DNA of 36,685 nucleotides from Microlunatus antarcticus. Its GTDB lineage: Bacteria; Actinomycetota; Actinomycetes; Propionibacteriales; Propionibacteriaceae. The stretch spans positions 1-36,685 of the forward strand of contig NZ_JACHZG010000005.1 in the NCBI RefSeq assembly GCF_014193425.1, given 5' to 3'. Of the stretch, positions 23,202 to 29,221 are shown one piece after another. The notes beneath the pieces were generated by a model that searched no databases, was not told where the DNA came from, and saw only the letters and a list, made by a program, of their open reading frames with translations. The translations under genes and the position numbers were made by a program. Position 1 is the stretch's first letter. Each line of letters starts with the position of its first letter.

Positions 23202-24110
23202 GTGAGCACGCCGACCGCGCTGCCGGAGCGGGTGCGGCGCTGGTGCGCCGAGGCGCTCGGGGACGAGGTCCTCGGCGCCGAGCGGCTCGGCGGCGGCATC
23301 ACCGACGCGATCTGGCGGATCCGGACGAGGTCTGGCTCGGCCATCCTGCGCTGGCTCGACCCCGACCACCCGTACGCCGCCGACGCCCCTCAGTGGGTCG
23401 TCCGGGAGGCCCTCGGTCTCCGCCTCACCCGTGGTTCCGCGGTGCCGGCGCCGGTCCTGCTCGCCTCCGACCCGGACGGCGTGGCCACCGGCGGCTGGGC
23501 CAACCTCAGCACGTTCCTGCCGGGCCGGGTGCGGCTCGACCGCCTCGGCCCCGCCGCGCTCGACGCGCTGGCCGACGTCGCCCTGGCCGTGCACGCGGTC
23601 GACGTCGACGCCCACCAGGCGCCGCCGCCCTTCACGTCGTGGGCGCCCGCGGTCCTCGAGGTGCCGGGCTGGGCGCGACGCCCGGCGCTGTGGGCGGAGG
23701 CCATCGACCGCAGCCGGGGACCACGGCCCCCGACGGCCCAGCACCTGATCCACCGCGACTTCCACCCCGGCAACACGCTGTGGGAGGGCGACGCCGTCAC
23801 CGGCCTCATCGACTGGGCCGAGACGTCGTGGGGACCGTCGGACCTCGACGTCGCGCACGCCTGCTCGAACTTCGCGATGCTGCACACGGTGGACGACGCG
23901 CTGGCGTTCGCGGCAACGTACGAGCGTCGCGGCGGGCGGCTCGACCCAGACTTGGAGGCCCGTCGCTACTGGACCGGCCTCGACGTGCTCGGCTTCCTGC
24001 CCGACCCGGGACCGGTCGTCGTGGCTCTCACCCGGCAGCGGCCCGACCTCGACGCCGAGGGCGTACGGCACCGGCTGGAGGACCTGCTCGCGGTGGCGCT
24101 GCGCGGGTAG
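23202..24110 (+). CDS. APH-family phosphotransferase
   Basis: A 302-aa kinase-like protein of the aminoglycoside/choline/homoserine phosphotransferase family. The N-lobe has LGGGITDAIWRI (nucleotide loop). The catalytic loop is LIHRDFHPGNTLW (about 182-194), followed by GLIDWAETSWGPSDLDVAH with the metal-binding Asp. It starts with GTG closely after the EcsC-like gene and shares its direction, so a two-gene operon is likely. Many chromosomal APH homologues phosphorylate small metabolites and give no resistance; the substrate here cannot be stated. Confidence 0.88.
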   Translation: MSTPTALPERVRRWCAEALGDEVLGAERLGGGITDAIWRIRTRSGSAILRWLDPDHPYAADAPQWVVREALGLRLTRGSAVPAPVLLASDPDGVATGGWANLSTFLPGRVRLDRLGPAALDALADVALAVHAVDVDAHQAPPPFTSWAPAVLEVPGWARRPALWAEAIDRSRGPRPPTAQHLIHRDFHPGNTLWEGDAVTGLIDWAETSWGPSDLDVAHACSNFAMLHTVDDALAFAATYERRGGRLDPDLEARRYWTGLDVLGFLPDPGPVVVALTRQRPDLDAEGVRHRLEDLLAVALRG

Positions 24111-24130
24111 GGCTCCGCTCGAGGACGGGG

Positions 24131-24607
24131 TCAGGGCTCGGCGAGGGTCCAGTCGGCGAAGTCGAAGCCGGGCGACACCACGCAGGAGACGAGCACGTCG
24201 GCGGTGGCCGGCCCGGCCGCCTGCCAGGTGCCGGCGGGGACGAGGACCTGAGGCTGCTCACCGGTCTCGACCGCGCTGCCGAGGACGACGGTGGTCGCGG
24301 GACCGGGCGCGTCACCGGACCCGCCCAGCCGGATCTCCAGAGGCGCGCCGCGTTGGTGCAGCCACAGCTCGTCGGACCGGACCTGGTGCCAGCGGGACTC
24401 CTCGCCGACGCAGAGCAGGTAGTGGATCGCGGTCGCGGTGGGCCGGACGACGCCGGCGTCGGCTCCGGGCGGGGTGACCGGGACGCTGCTGGTCCAGGTC
24501 CGGCGGAACCAGCCGCCCTCGGGATGGGGTGCGAGGTCGAGCAGCTCGGCCAGCGGCGGACGAGACAGAGGAGGGTGAGACAGCGGAGGGTGAGACAGCG
24601 GTCTCAG
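24131..24607 (-). CDS. DUF985 (cupin_5) protein with no canonical start codon
   Basis: A cupin of the DUF985 family (about 158 aa), marked by LLDLAPHPEGGWFRRTW, TAIHYLLCVGEESRWHQV, SDELWLHQRGAPLEI and QVLVPAGTWQAA. The frame has no ATG, GTG or TTG between a GTG at 24796 and well inside the domain. Using 24796 would add about 63 residues of unlikely basic composition and a 193-nt overlap with the previous gene. The CTG at 24607 overlaps the TGA of that gene (CTGA), just as ATGA and GTGA overlaps do elsewhere here, and gives MRPLSHPPLSHPP. That start is a proposal. Three LSHPP-type repeats follow. Sugar or auxin-like ligands are suggested only by fold. Confidence 0.8.
   Translation of the reverse strand: MRPLSHPPLSHPPLSRPPLAELLDLAPHPEGGWFRRTWTSSVPVTPPGADAGVVRPTATAIHYLLCVGEESRWHQVRSDELWLHQRGAPLEIRLGGSGDAPGPATTVVLGSAVETGEQPQVLVPAGTWQAAGPATADVLVSCVVSPGFDFADWTLAEP
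24562..24601 (+). repeat. 15-bp tandem repeat at the cupin N-terminus
   Basis: GAGACAGAGGAGGGT, GAGACAGCGGAGGGT and a partial GAGACAGCGG follow each other. On the minus strand they encode LSHPP units. The GAGAC (24592-24596) pairs with GTCTC (24601-24605) as a small hairpin. Confidence 0.85.
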
Positions 24608-25164
24608 CCGTTCCAGTCGGGCTTGCTCCAGTACCAGGTGCTGTCGAGCCGGCGCTTGGCCAGGCGGGCACCGATCACGAGGATGAGGCCGGCCAGCAGG
24701 GAGAACACCCAGGCCACCCCGAGGTACGCGGCGACGCCGCCGCCCACGATGAGCTGGTAGGCGATGATTACGACCGGGGCGCTGATGGTGAGGCACCAGC
24801 CGCCGACCAGGGCAAACCGACGCACCCAGCGGCCGACGTCGGGCACGGCCAGGACCCAGCAGAAGGCGGTGCCGAGGAGCAGCCCGACGTGCTGGAAGGA
24901 GAGGCCGAAGTAGGCCAGGTTGAGCCCGGAGGCCAGCGAGTCGACGTCGGTCACCTGACCAAAGGCCGGTCCGCCGGCCTGGGCGGCGAGGAAGAAGGCG
25001 CTCGCCGGGAACAGCGAGCGCCCGAACTCCGTCGCGACCCTCACCCCGATGTGCGGGGTGAGGATGCTCGCGAGCATGAGGAGGACCAGCAGGACCACCC
25101 AGGGGACGCGGCGGGCGACTCCTCGTCGCCGCGCCGCGACCTCCTCCGGAGAGGCGGTGATCAT
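24604..25164 (-). CDS. Four-helix membrane protein of unknown function
   Basis: A 186-aa membrane protein. The N-terminus is soluble and Arg-rich (EEVAARRRGVARRVP). Hydrophobic segments occur at about residues 20-38, 85-105, 118-140 and 145-165. The C-terminus is basic and ends in STWYWSKPDWNG. No family is recognised. The ATG at 25164 is preceded by GAGGGAG, a good ribosome site, 5 nt away. The stop codon overlaps the proposed start of the cupin gene. It lies 30 nt downstream of the L9 gene only in the sense of position: L9 is 3' to it on the + map but upstream on the minus strand, so read-through from the ribosomal operon is possible. Confidence 0.75.
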   Translation of the reverse strand: MITASPEEVAARRRGVARRVPWVVLLVLLMLASILTPHIGVRVATEFGRSLFPASAFFLAAQAGGPAFGQVTDVDSLASGLNLAYFGLSFQHVGLLLGTAFCWVLAVPDVGRWVRRFALVGGWCLTISAPVVIIAYQLIVGGGVAAYLGVAWVFSLLAGLILVIGARLAKRRLDSTWYWSKPDWNG

Positions 25165-25194
25165 GCTGGCTCCCTCATGCCCGTCGAGGTGTCG

Positions 25195-25641
25195 TCAGGC
25201 CGCGTTCACCGTGAGCTTGACGTGCGCGGTGACCGCGTCGTGCAGCTTGACACCCACGGTGTGGGTGCCGACGGACTTGATCGGCTTCTCGATCCGCACC
25301 GAGCGGCGGTCGACGGACGGCCCCCCGGACTTCTTGATCGCGGCAGCGACCTCGGCGGCCGTGACCGACCCGAAGAGCTGGCCGTTCTCGCCGGCCCGCT
25401 CGGTCAGGGTGACCTCGAGGCCCTCGATCTGGCCGCGCACCTCGGTGGCGTGGTCGAGGCCACGGATCTCGCGGGCGTCACGGCTGCGCTTGATGCCGTC
25501 GATCTGCTTCTCGCCGCCACGCGTCCAGCGCAGGGCGAACCCGCGGGGCACGAGGTAGTTGCGGCCGTAGCCGTCCTTCACCTCGACGACGTCGCCGGCG
25601 AGTCCCAGGTTGTCCACGGCGGCAGTGAGGATGAGCTTCAT
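25195..25641 (-). CDS. rplI: Ribosomal protein L9
   Basis: A 148-aa 50S protein with the usual two-domain design. The N-terminal domain MKLILTAAVDNLGLAGDVVE binds 23S rRNA and contains GYGRNYLVPRGFA. A long connecting helix follows, then the C-terminal domain beginning GQLFGSVTAAEVAAAI. The ATG at 25641 is preceded by AAGGGGG. It is the last ribosomal gene of the rpsF-ssb-rpsR-rplI operon and lies 14 nt after rpsR. Confidence 0.97.
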   Translation of the reverse strand: MKLILTAAVDNLGLAGDVVEVKDGYGRNYLVPRGFALRWTRGGEKQIDGIKRSRDAREIRGLDHATEVRGQIEGLEVTLTERAGENGQLFGSVTAAEVAAAIKKSGGPSVDRRSVRIEKPIKSVGTHTVGVKLHDAVTAHVKLTVNAA

Positions 25642-25655
25642 CGTCGTCCCCCTTC

Positions 25656-25904
25656 TCAGCGAGCCGTCGAGGCGTACGGCAGCAGCGCGACCTCGCGGGC
25701 GTTCTTGATGGCGATGGCGACCTTGCGCTGGTCCTGGACGGACAGCCCGGTCACACGGCGGGCGCGGATCTTGCCACGCTCCGAGATGAACTTCCGCAGG
25801 GTCGCGGTGTCCTTGTAGTCGATGATCTGCCCCTTGCGCAGGGGGTTCGACTTCTTCTTGATCGGCTTCTCGCGCTTGCTGGAGCGATCGCGGTCGTTGG
25901 CCAT
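25656..25904 (-). CDS. rpsR: Ribosomal protein S18, zinc-free type
   Basis: An 82-aa 30S protein that partners S6 on the platform of the small subunit. The core [20 protein letters not shown] and ARRVTG, then [10 protein letters not shown], is diagnostic. The N-terminal segment reads [14 protein letters not shown] and contains no Cys, whereas zinc-binding S18 forms have C-x-x-C there and a later Cys. This is the C-minus form, usually a Zur-repressed spare copy, but here it sits in the main S6 operon. GGAAGGAGAG precedes the ATG. The 144-nt gap from ssb holds a perfect hairpin. Confidence 0.97.
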   Translation of the reverse strand: MANDRDRSSKREKPIKKKSNPLRKGQIIDYKDTATLRKFISERGKIRARRVTGLSVQDQRKVAIAIKNAREVALLPYASTAR

Positions 25905-25982
25905 TGTGGTGCTCTCCTTCCGAGCCCGGCTGCGGTTCTGCCCGCGAGCCGGAATGGTCCGTGTGGTGCTGGTTCATGCCTG

Positions 25983-26004
25983 TCGTCCGGCGTGCGCCGG
26001 ACGA
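25983..26004 (-). promoter_or_regulatory. Perfect hairpin between ssb and rpsR
   Basis: TCGTCCGGCG (25983-25992) and CGCCGGACGA (25995-26004) are perfect inverted repeats with a 2-nt centre, giving at least a 9-bp stem with a 4-nt loop. No T-tract follows, so processing, attenuation or mRNA stabilisation is as likely as termination. Confidence 0.6.
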
Positions 26005-26020
26005 AGGCTGGGTCGATCAG

Positions 26021-26047
26021 GCCGTGCTGGCCGTACTGGCCGTGCTG
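26021..26047 (+). repeat. Three 9-bp tandem units after ssb
   Basis: GCCGTGCTG, GCCGTACTG and GCCGTGCTG are contiguous and are bounded by GATCAG on both sides (26015-26020 and 26047-26052). They begin right at the ssb stop codon. Confidence 0.7.
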
Positions 26048-26048
26048 A

Positions 26049-26639
26049 TCAGAACGGGGGCTCGTCGTTCTGCGGGGTCGCCCACGGGTCGTCCCCGCCG
26101 CCGGACTGGCCGCCGCCGGACTGCCCGCCGCGCGAGCCGCCGCCGGAGTTGCCCCCGCCGCCGGTCGCCCAGGGGTCGCCCCCGAACGAGCCGCCGCCGC
26201 CGGAGTTGCCCCCGCCGCCGCCCGAGGGACGGCCGCCGCCGCCACCGCCACCACCGTTGCCCCCGCCGCCTCCGCTGGAGGTGCGGGTGACCTTGGCGGT
26301 CGCGTAGCGCAGCGCCGGGCCGATCTCGTCGACGTCGACCTCGAAGACCGTGCGCTTCTCACCCTCGCGGGTCTCGTAGCTGCGCGACTTCAGCCGTCCG
26401 GAGACGATGACGCGCATCCCCTTCTGCAGCGACTCGGCCACGTTCTCGGCAGCCTGACGCCAGACGGCGCAGCTGAGGAACATGGCGTCACCGTCACGCC
26501 ACTCGTTGGTCTGCCGGTCGAACGTGCGCGGGGTGGACGCGACGGTGAAGTTCGCGACCGCCGCCCCCGAGGGGGTGAAGCGCAGCTCGGGATCGGCCGT
26601 CAGGTTGCCGATGAGCGTGATGGGTGTCTCGCCTGCCAT
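26049..26639 (-). CDS. ssb: Single-stranded DNA-binding protein
   Basis: A 196-aa SSB. The OB-fold occupies about residues 1-115, starting [19 protein letters not shown], with [20 protein letters not shown] and [18 protein letters not shown] long Gly-rich linker (about 120-185) contains runs of Gly with two DPWAT blocks. The C-terminal tip is [14 protein letters not shown], the acidic peptide that recruits repair and replication partners. A GGAG ribosome site is 5 nt before the ATG. It is the second gene of the rpsF operon; stable hairpins lie in the gaps on both sides. Confidence 0.98.
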   Translation of the reverse strand: MAGETPITLIGNLTADPELRFTPSGAAVANFTVASTPRTFDRQTNEWRDGDAMFLSCAVWRQAAENVAESLQKGMRVIVSGRLKSRSYETREGEKRTVFEVDVDEIGPALRYATAKVTRTSSGGGGGNGGGGGGGGRPSGGGGGNSGGGGSFGGDPWATGGGGNSGGGSRGGQSGGGQSGGGDDPWATPQNDEPPF

Positions 26640-26716
26640 GGGTGCTCCGTGTGTCTCGTGCGTCGTCCGGGGATCAGCTCAGGTCAGAGTGCCAGTCGGG
26701 ACTGACATCTGGCCCG

Positions 26717-26752
26717 TCGCGTGGTGGACCTGTGGACAACGCCACCACGCGA
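26717..26752 (-). promoter_or_regulatory. 11-bp perfect hairpin between rpsF and ssb with DnaA-box-like loop
   Basis: TCGCGTGGTGG (26717-26727) and CCACCACGCGA (26742-26752) pair perfectly. The 14-nt loop contains, on the minus strand, TTGTCCACA (26739-26731), identical to the actinobacterial DnaA-box consensus. A second near match, CGATCCACA, lies at 26769-26761. Confidence 0.6.
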
Positions 26753-26773
26753 GAACGGCCTGTGGATCGACGA

Positions 26774-27064
26774 TCAGTGCGCGTCGGTGCGGATGACCTT
26801 CGTGCGCATGATCGACTCGTTGAGCGTGAACTGACGGTCGAGCTCCTTGACGTCAGCCGGCTCGGCCGAGAGGTTGAGCACGACGTAGATGCCTTCGGAC
26901 TTCTTCCGGATCTCGTACGCCAGACGGCGCCGACCCCAGACCTCCAGGCTGTTCACCGTGCCGTTGGCCTTGGTGATGACGTTCAGGTGGTTCTCGAGCG
27001 TCGGCTGGACCTGACGCTCGTCGGTGTCGGGGTCGAAGATGACCATGACCTCGTAAGGGCGCAT
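26774..27064 (-). CDS. rpsF: Ribosomal protein S6
   Basis: A 96-aa 30S protein, first gene of the operon. It begins [19 protein letters not shown] and holds the conserved [20 protein letters not shown] stretch, normal for S6. The ATG at 27064 is selected by the GGAGG ribosome site (27076-27080 complement) and by the family's MRxYE start; an in-frame start at 27181 would run through the structured leader. The leader carries a hairpin with a CCG bulge that fits the S6:S18 autoregulation motif. No C-terminal Glu tail (as modified by RimK) is present. Confidence 0.97.
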   Translation of the reverse strand: MRPYEVMVIFDPDTDERQVQPTLENHLNVITKANGTVNSLEVWGRRRLAYEIRKKSEGIYVVLNLSAEPADVKELDRQFTLNESIMRTKVIRTDAH

Positions 27065-27088
27065 CGCGAACTCCACCTCCTCTGGTCT

Positions 27089-27116
27089 CTGCGGCCACGG
27101 GACGTCCCCGTGGCAG
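27089..27116 (-). promoter_or_regulatory. Candidate S6:S18-binding leader element
   Basis: On the minus strand the RNA folds as CTG (27116-27114), CCACGGG (27113-27107), loop GACGT, CCCGTGG (27101-27095), bulged CCG (27094-27092), CAG (27091-27089). Both helices are perfect and the CCG bulge lies on the 3' strand, as described for the S6:S18 operator that mimics the 16S rRNA site. It ends 8 nt before the GGAGG ribosome site of rpsF. Confidence 0.8.
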
Positions 27117-27190
27117 GAGGGCGATTGCTTGACCCGAGCCCCATCGAGGGGCCGGGCCGAGGCACCGCGCGGACGCGGCACCAGCCGACC

Positions 27191-27196
27191 AAGATA
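27191..27196 (-). promoter_or_regulatory. Possible -10 box of the rpsF operon
   Basis: TATCTT on the minus strand would give an rpsF leader of about 120 nt. A TTGGCC lies 19 nt upstream as a weak -35. Confidence 0.35.
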
Positions 27197-27228
27197 CCCG
27201 TCACGTGCGGTTGAGGGCCAATCGCACG

Positions 27229-27251
27229 GCGGCCCCGGCGTCGGGGGCCGC
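27229..27251 (-). terminator. GC-rich hairpin after the GNAT gene
   Basis: GCGGCCCC (27229-27236) and GGGGCCGC (27244-27251) form a perfect 8-bp stem with a 7-nt loop, directly after the GNAT stop codon. No T-tract follows. Confidence 0.55.
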
Positions 27252-28148
27252 TCAGAGGGTCAGGCTGCACTCGACGAGGGTGTGCCGCACCTCCATGCCG
27301 AAGCGCTCGTAGAGGCCCAGCGCACCCGTGTCCCCGTTCGTGTAGAGCGCCAGCCGCGGCACCCCGCGCCCCCGCGCGGCGACCGCCGTCCGGGCCAGCA
27401 GCTCGCGGGCCAGCCCCCGTCGCCGGTGCCCCTCGTCGACCGCCACCTGCGGGACCCAGGCCTCGGCATCCGACGCAGACCCGCCGCCCGGGGCGGGGTC
27501 GATCACCAGGCAGACGCCGACTACCTCGTCGCGCCAGGTCACGATCCGGCCGTGCTCGAGCGTGAGGTCCGCCCGGTCGACCGTGCCGGCGCGCCAGTCG
27601 GCGTACGTGCGCCGGAAGCCGTAGCGCGCGAAGGCCTCGCTGATCACGGTGTAGGCGGCGGGGACGTCGGGCTCGGCCAGCGGACGGACCGCGTAGCCGT
27701 CGGGGAGGTCCTGCTCCTGCACCGGAGTGTTGGGGTCGAGCCGGAGCATCCACCCGGTGCGCTCGACGGTCCAGCCACGCGCCTCCAGCCGGGCCCGGCC
27801 CTCGTCGTCGGTCGCGGGGAGGTCGCGTCGCAGCTTGTCGAGACCGCGCCGACGCGCCTCGGTCTCCCAGCGGTCCAGGACCGCGTCCTCCAGCCCGGCC
27901 CCGGCCCAGTCCTGGCGTACCGCCAGCTCGACCTCGGCCGCCGCACCGAGCGTGCCGAAGGCGACGAGCTCGCCGTCCTCGTCCCAGCCCTCGCTGTCGG
28001 TCGCCAGGTCGAAGGCCGGCGCCTCCCAGGCAGAGCGCACGTCCTCCACGCCCAAGACCGGCTCGCCGAACCATTGGCGGTCGTACGCCTGGAGCAGGTC
28101 GACGACCGCCGCCAGGTCGGACCGCTCGAGCGGTCGGGCCGTGATCAT
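27252..28148 (-). CDS. Tandem two-domain GNAT acetyltransferase
   Basis: A 298-aa protein with two GNAT folds. The first (about 1-140) is degenerate, without a clear acetyl-CoA loop. The second (about 155-298) has [19 protein letters not shown], a proper Q/R-x-x-G-x-A acetyl-CoA loop, followed by [20 protein letters not shown]. This two-domain layout is shared by MshD (mycothiol synthase), but the MshD substrate signatures are not evident, so I do not call it mshD. An AGGAGGT ribosome site lies 6 nt before the ATG. It lies upstream of the rpsF operon and is separated from it by a GC-rich hairpin. Confidence 0.85.
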   Translation of the reverse strand: MITARPLERSDLAAVVDLLQAYDRQWFGEPVLGVEDVRSAWEAPAFDLATDSEGWDEDGELVAFGTLGAAAEVELAVRQDWAGAGLEDAVLDRWETEARRRGLDKLRRDLPATDDEGRARLEARGWTVERTGWMLRLDPNTPVQEQDLPDGYAVRPLAEPDVPAAYTVISEAFARYGFRRTYADWRAGTVDRADLTLEHGRIVTWRDEVVGVCLVIDPAPGGGSASDAEAWVPQVAVDEGHRRRGLARELLARTAVAARGRGVPRLALYTNGDTGALGLYERFGMEVRHTLVECSLTL

Positions 28149-28234
28149 CCGTGACCTCCTGGGGTGGCCGGGAGGCGGGTTCCCCGGTCCAGATCAAGAT
28201 TGGATCACGATGGGAAGGGCCTGTTGATAACGCC

Positions 28235-28261
28235 TTGGACGACCTGCTCAGCCGCTACGCT
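28235..28261 (+). promoter_or_regulatory. Candidate promoter of the DUF4190 gene
   Basis: TTGGAC (28235-28240) and TACGCT (28256-28261) are separated by 15 nt, shorter than ideal. TTGGAC is the same -35 as at 8558. The leader carries AGGAG (28289-28293). Confidence 0.4.
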
Positions 28262-28300
28262 CGCTGCCCTCAGTCGTCCGAGACCCACAGGAGAACAGCC

Positions 28301-28564
28301 ATGGCCTACTACCAGGCCGCGCCCCCGCCCGCCGCTGCGGACCCGAACCGCACCCTGACGATCGTCGGGTTCGTCCTCGCGTTCCTGTGCAGCCTGGCCG
28401 GGCTGATCATCAGCATCATCGCGTACAACAAGTCGAAGGCCGTCGGCTACAAGAACAACCTGGCCCTCGCCGGCATCATCATCGCCGCGGTGCTCATGGT
28501 GCTGAGCGTCATCCTCAACGCCACCGGTGCGCTCGCCGGCATGTACGGCACCGGCACCAACTGA
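28301..28564 (+). CDS. DUF4190-type small membrane protein
   Basis: An 87-aa protein with two membrane helices. The first is in TIVGFVLAFLCSLAGLIISI and the second in ALAGIIIAAVLMVLSVILN. Between them IAYNKSKAVGYKNN matches the DUF4190 pattern, where a loop with basic residues joins two helices. The N-terminus AYYQAAPPPAAADPNR is a short Pro/Ala-rich cytoplasmic tail. AGGAG lies 7 nt before the ATG. It precedes the DUF805 protein gene by 68 nt with a perfect palindrome between them. Function unknown. Confidence 0.85.
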   Translation: MAYYQAAPPPAAADPNRTLTIVGFVLAFLCSLAGLIISIIAYNKSKAVGYKNNLALAGIIIAAVLMVLSVILNATGALAGMYGTGTN

Positions 28565-28575
28565 CGTCTGCCCGC

Positions 28576-28601
28576 GGCGGGACCCGACGTCGGGTCCCGC
28601 C
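28576..28601 (+). terminator. 26-bp perfect palindrome after the DUF4190 gene
   Basis: GGCGGGACCCGA (28576-28587), CG, TCGGGTCCCGCC (28590-28601) form a 12-bp arm inverted repeat, 11 nt after the stop codon. It has the strength of a terminator stem but no T-tract. Confidence 0.55.
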
Positions 28602-28632
28602 ACGGTCATGCCCCCACCCTCACGAGGTCGTC

Positions 28633-29190
28633 TTGAGCACCTACGCACCCCACCCCCACGGCGGCCCCGACGCGAGCCCCGGCACCGATCTGACGCTGCC
28701 GGACTACGCGATCGGCTTCACCGGCGCGGTCCGCCGCGGCTTCAAGAAGTACGCCACCTTCACCGGTCGCGCGAGCCGGGCCGAGTTCTGGTTCTGGTAC
28801 CTCTTCGTCGTCGGCGGCGCCCTGGTCCTCGTCGTGCCGGGCGCGGTCCTCGCGACGGCGACCGCGTCCTCCTCCTCGGACGGCGCCCCGAGCCCCGCGG
28901 CCGCGGTGGCCTTCGCGCTCGTCGGGGTCTTCTACCTGGCGGTGCTGCTCCCGACCATCGCCGTCGCCTGCCGCCGCCTGCACGACGCGGGCTTCAGCGG
29001 GCTCTTCCTGCTCCTCGGCCTGGTGACCGGCCTCATCCCGCTGATCATGTGCATCCTGCCCACCTCGCCGAACGCCGTCCGCTACGGACCGCCCGGCCAG
29101 CCGCAGCCGTACGGCCTCCCGTACGGCGGCTACGCACCGCAGCAGGGCTACGCGCCCCAGCAGGGCTACGACGAGCAGCCGCGCGGCTGA
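28633..29190 (+). CDS. DUF805 membrane protein
   Basis: A 185-aa protein of the DUF805 family. Family marks are GRASRAEFWFWYLF (near 48) and RRLHDAGFSG (near 115), flanking about three or four membrane segments. The N-terminus is a soluble Pro/His-rich stretch and the C-terminus is a Tyr/Gln/Gly-rich tail with two GYAPQQ units, both likely cytoplasmic and disordered. The TTG start at 28633 gives LSTYAPHPH; GAGG lies 7 nt upstream. It forms a pair with the DUF4190 gene, a combination common in actinobacteria. Function unknown. Confidence 0.88.
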   Translation: MSTYAPHPHGGPDASPGTDLTLPDYAIGFTGAVRRGFKKYATFTGRASRAEFWFWYLFVVGGALVLVVPGAVLATATASSSSDGAPSPAAAVAFALVGVFYLAVLLPTIAVACRRLHDAGFSGLFLLLGLVTGLIPLIMCILPTSPNAVRYGPPGQPQPYGLPYGGYAPQQGYAPQQGYDEQPRG

Positions 29191-29208
29191 GCCGTCCGAG
29201 CCCGCGGC

Positions 29209-29214
29209 TAGCCT
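29209..29214 (+). promoter_or_regulatory. -10 box, leaderless endonuclease IV gene
   Basis: TAGCCT lies exactly 7 nt before the ATG at 29222. Confidence 0.5.
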
Positions 29215-29221
29215 CGCGGTC

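Noticed and set aside
24608-24796. GTG start at 24796 for the cupin gene
   Set aside because: It adds a basic, low-complexity stretch that is the antiparallel shadow of a membrane protein gene on the same strand in another frame; no family member has such an extension as far as I know.
26060-26275. Gly-rich low-complexity DNA in ssb taken as a tandem repeat or CRISPR-like array
   Set aside because: It is the normal flexible linker of an actinobacterial SSB; units are irregular and there are no spacers.
27252-28148. Mycothiol synthase (mshD) assignment for the tandem GNAT
   Set aside because: Length and two-domain layout fit, but the MshD-specific substrate segments are not visible, so only the general family is reported.
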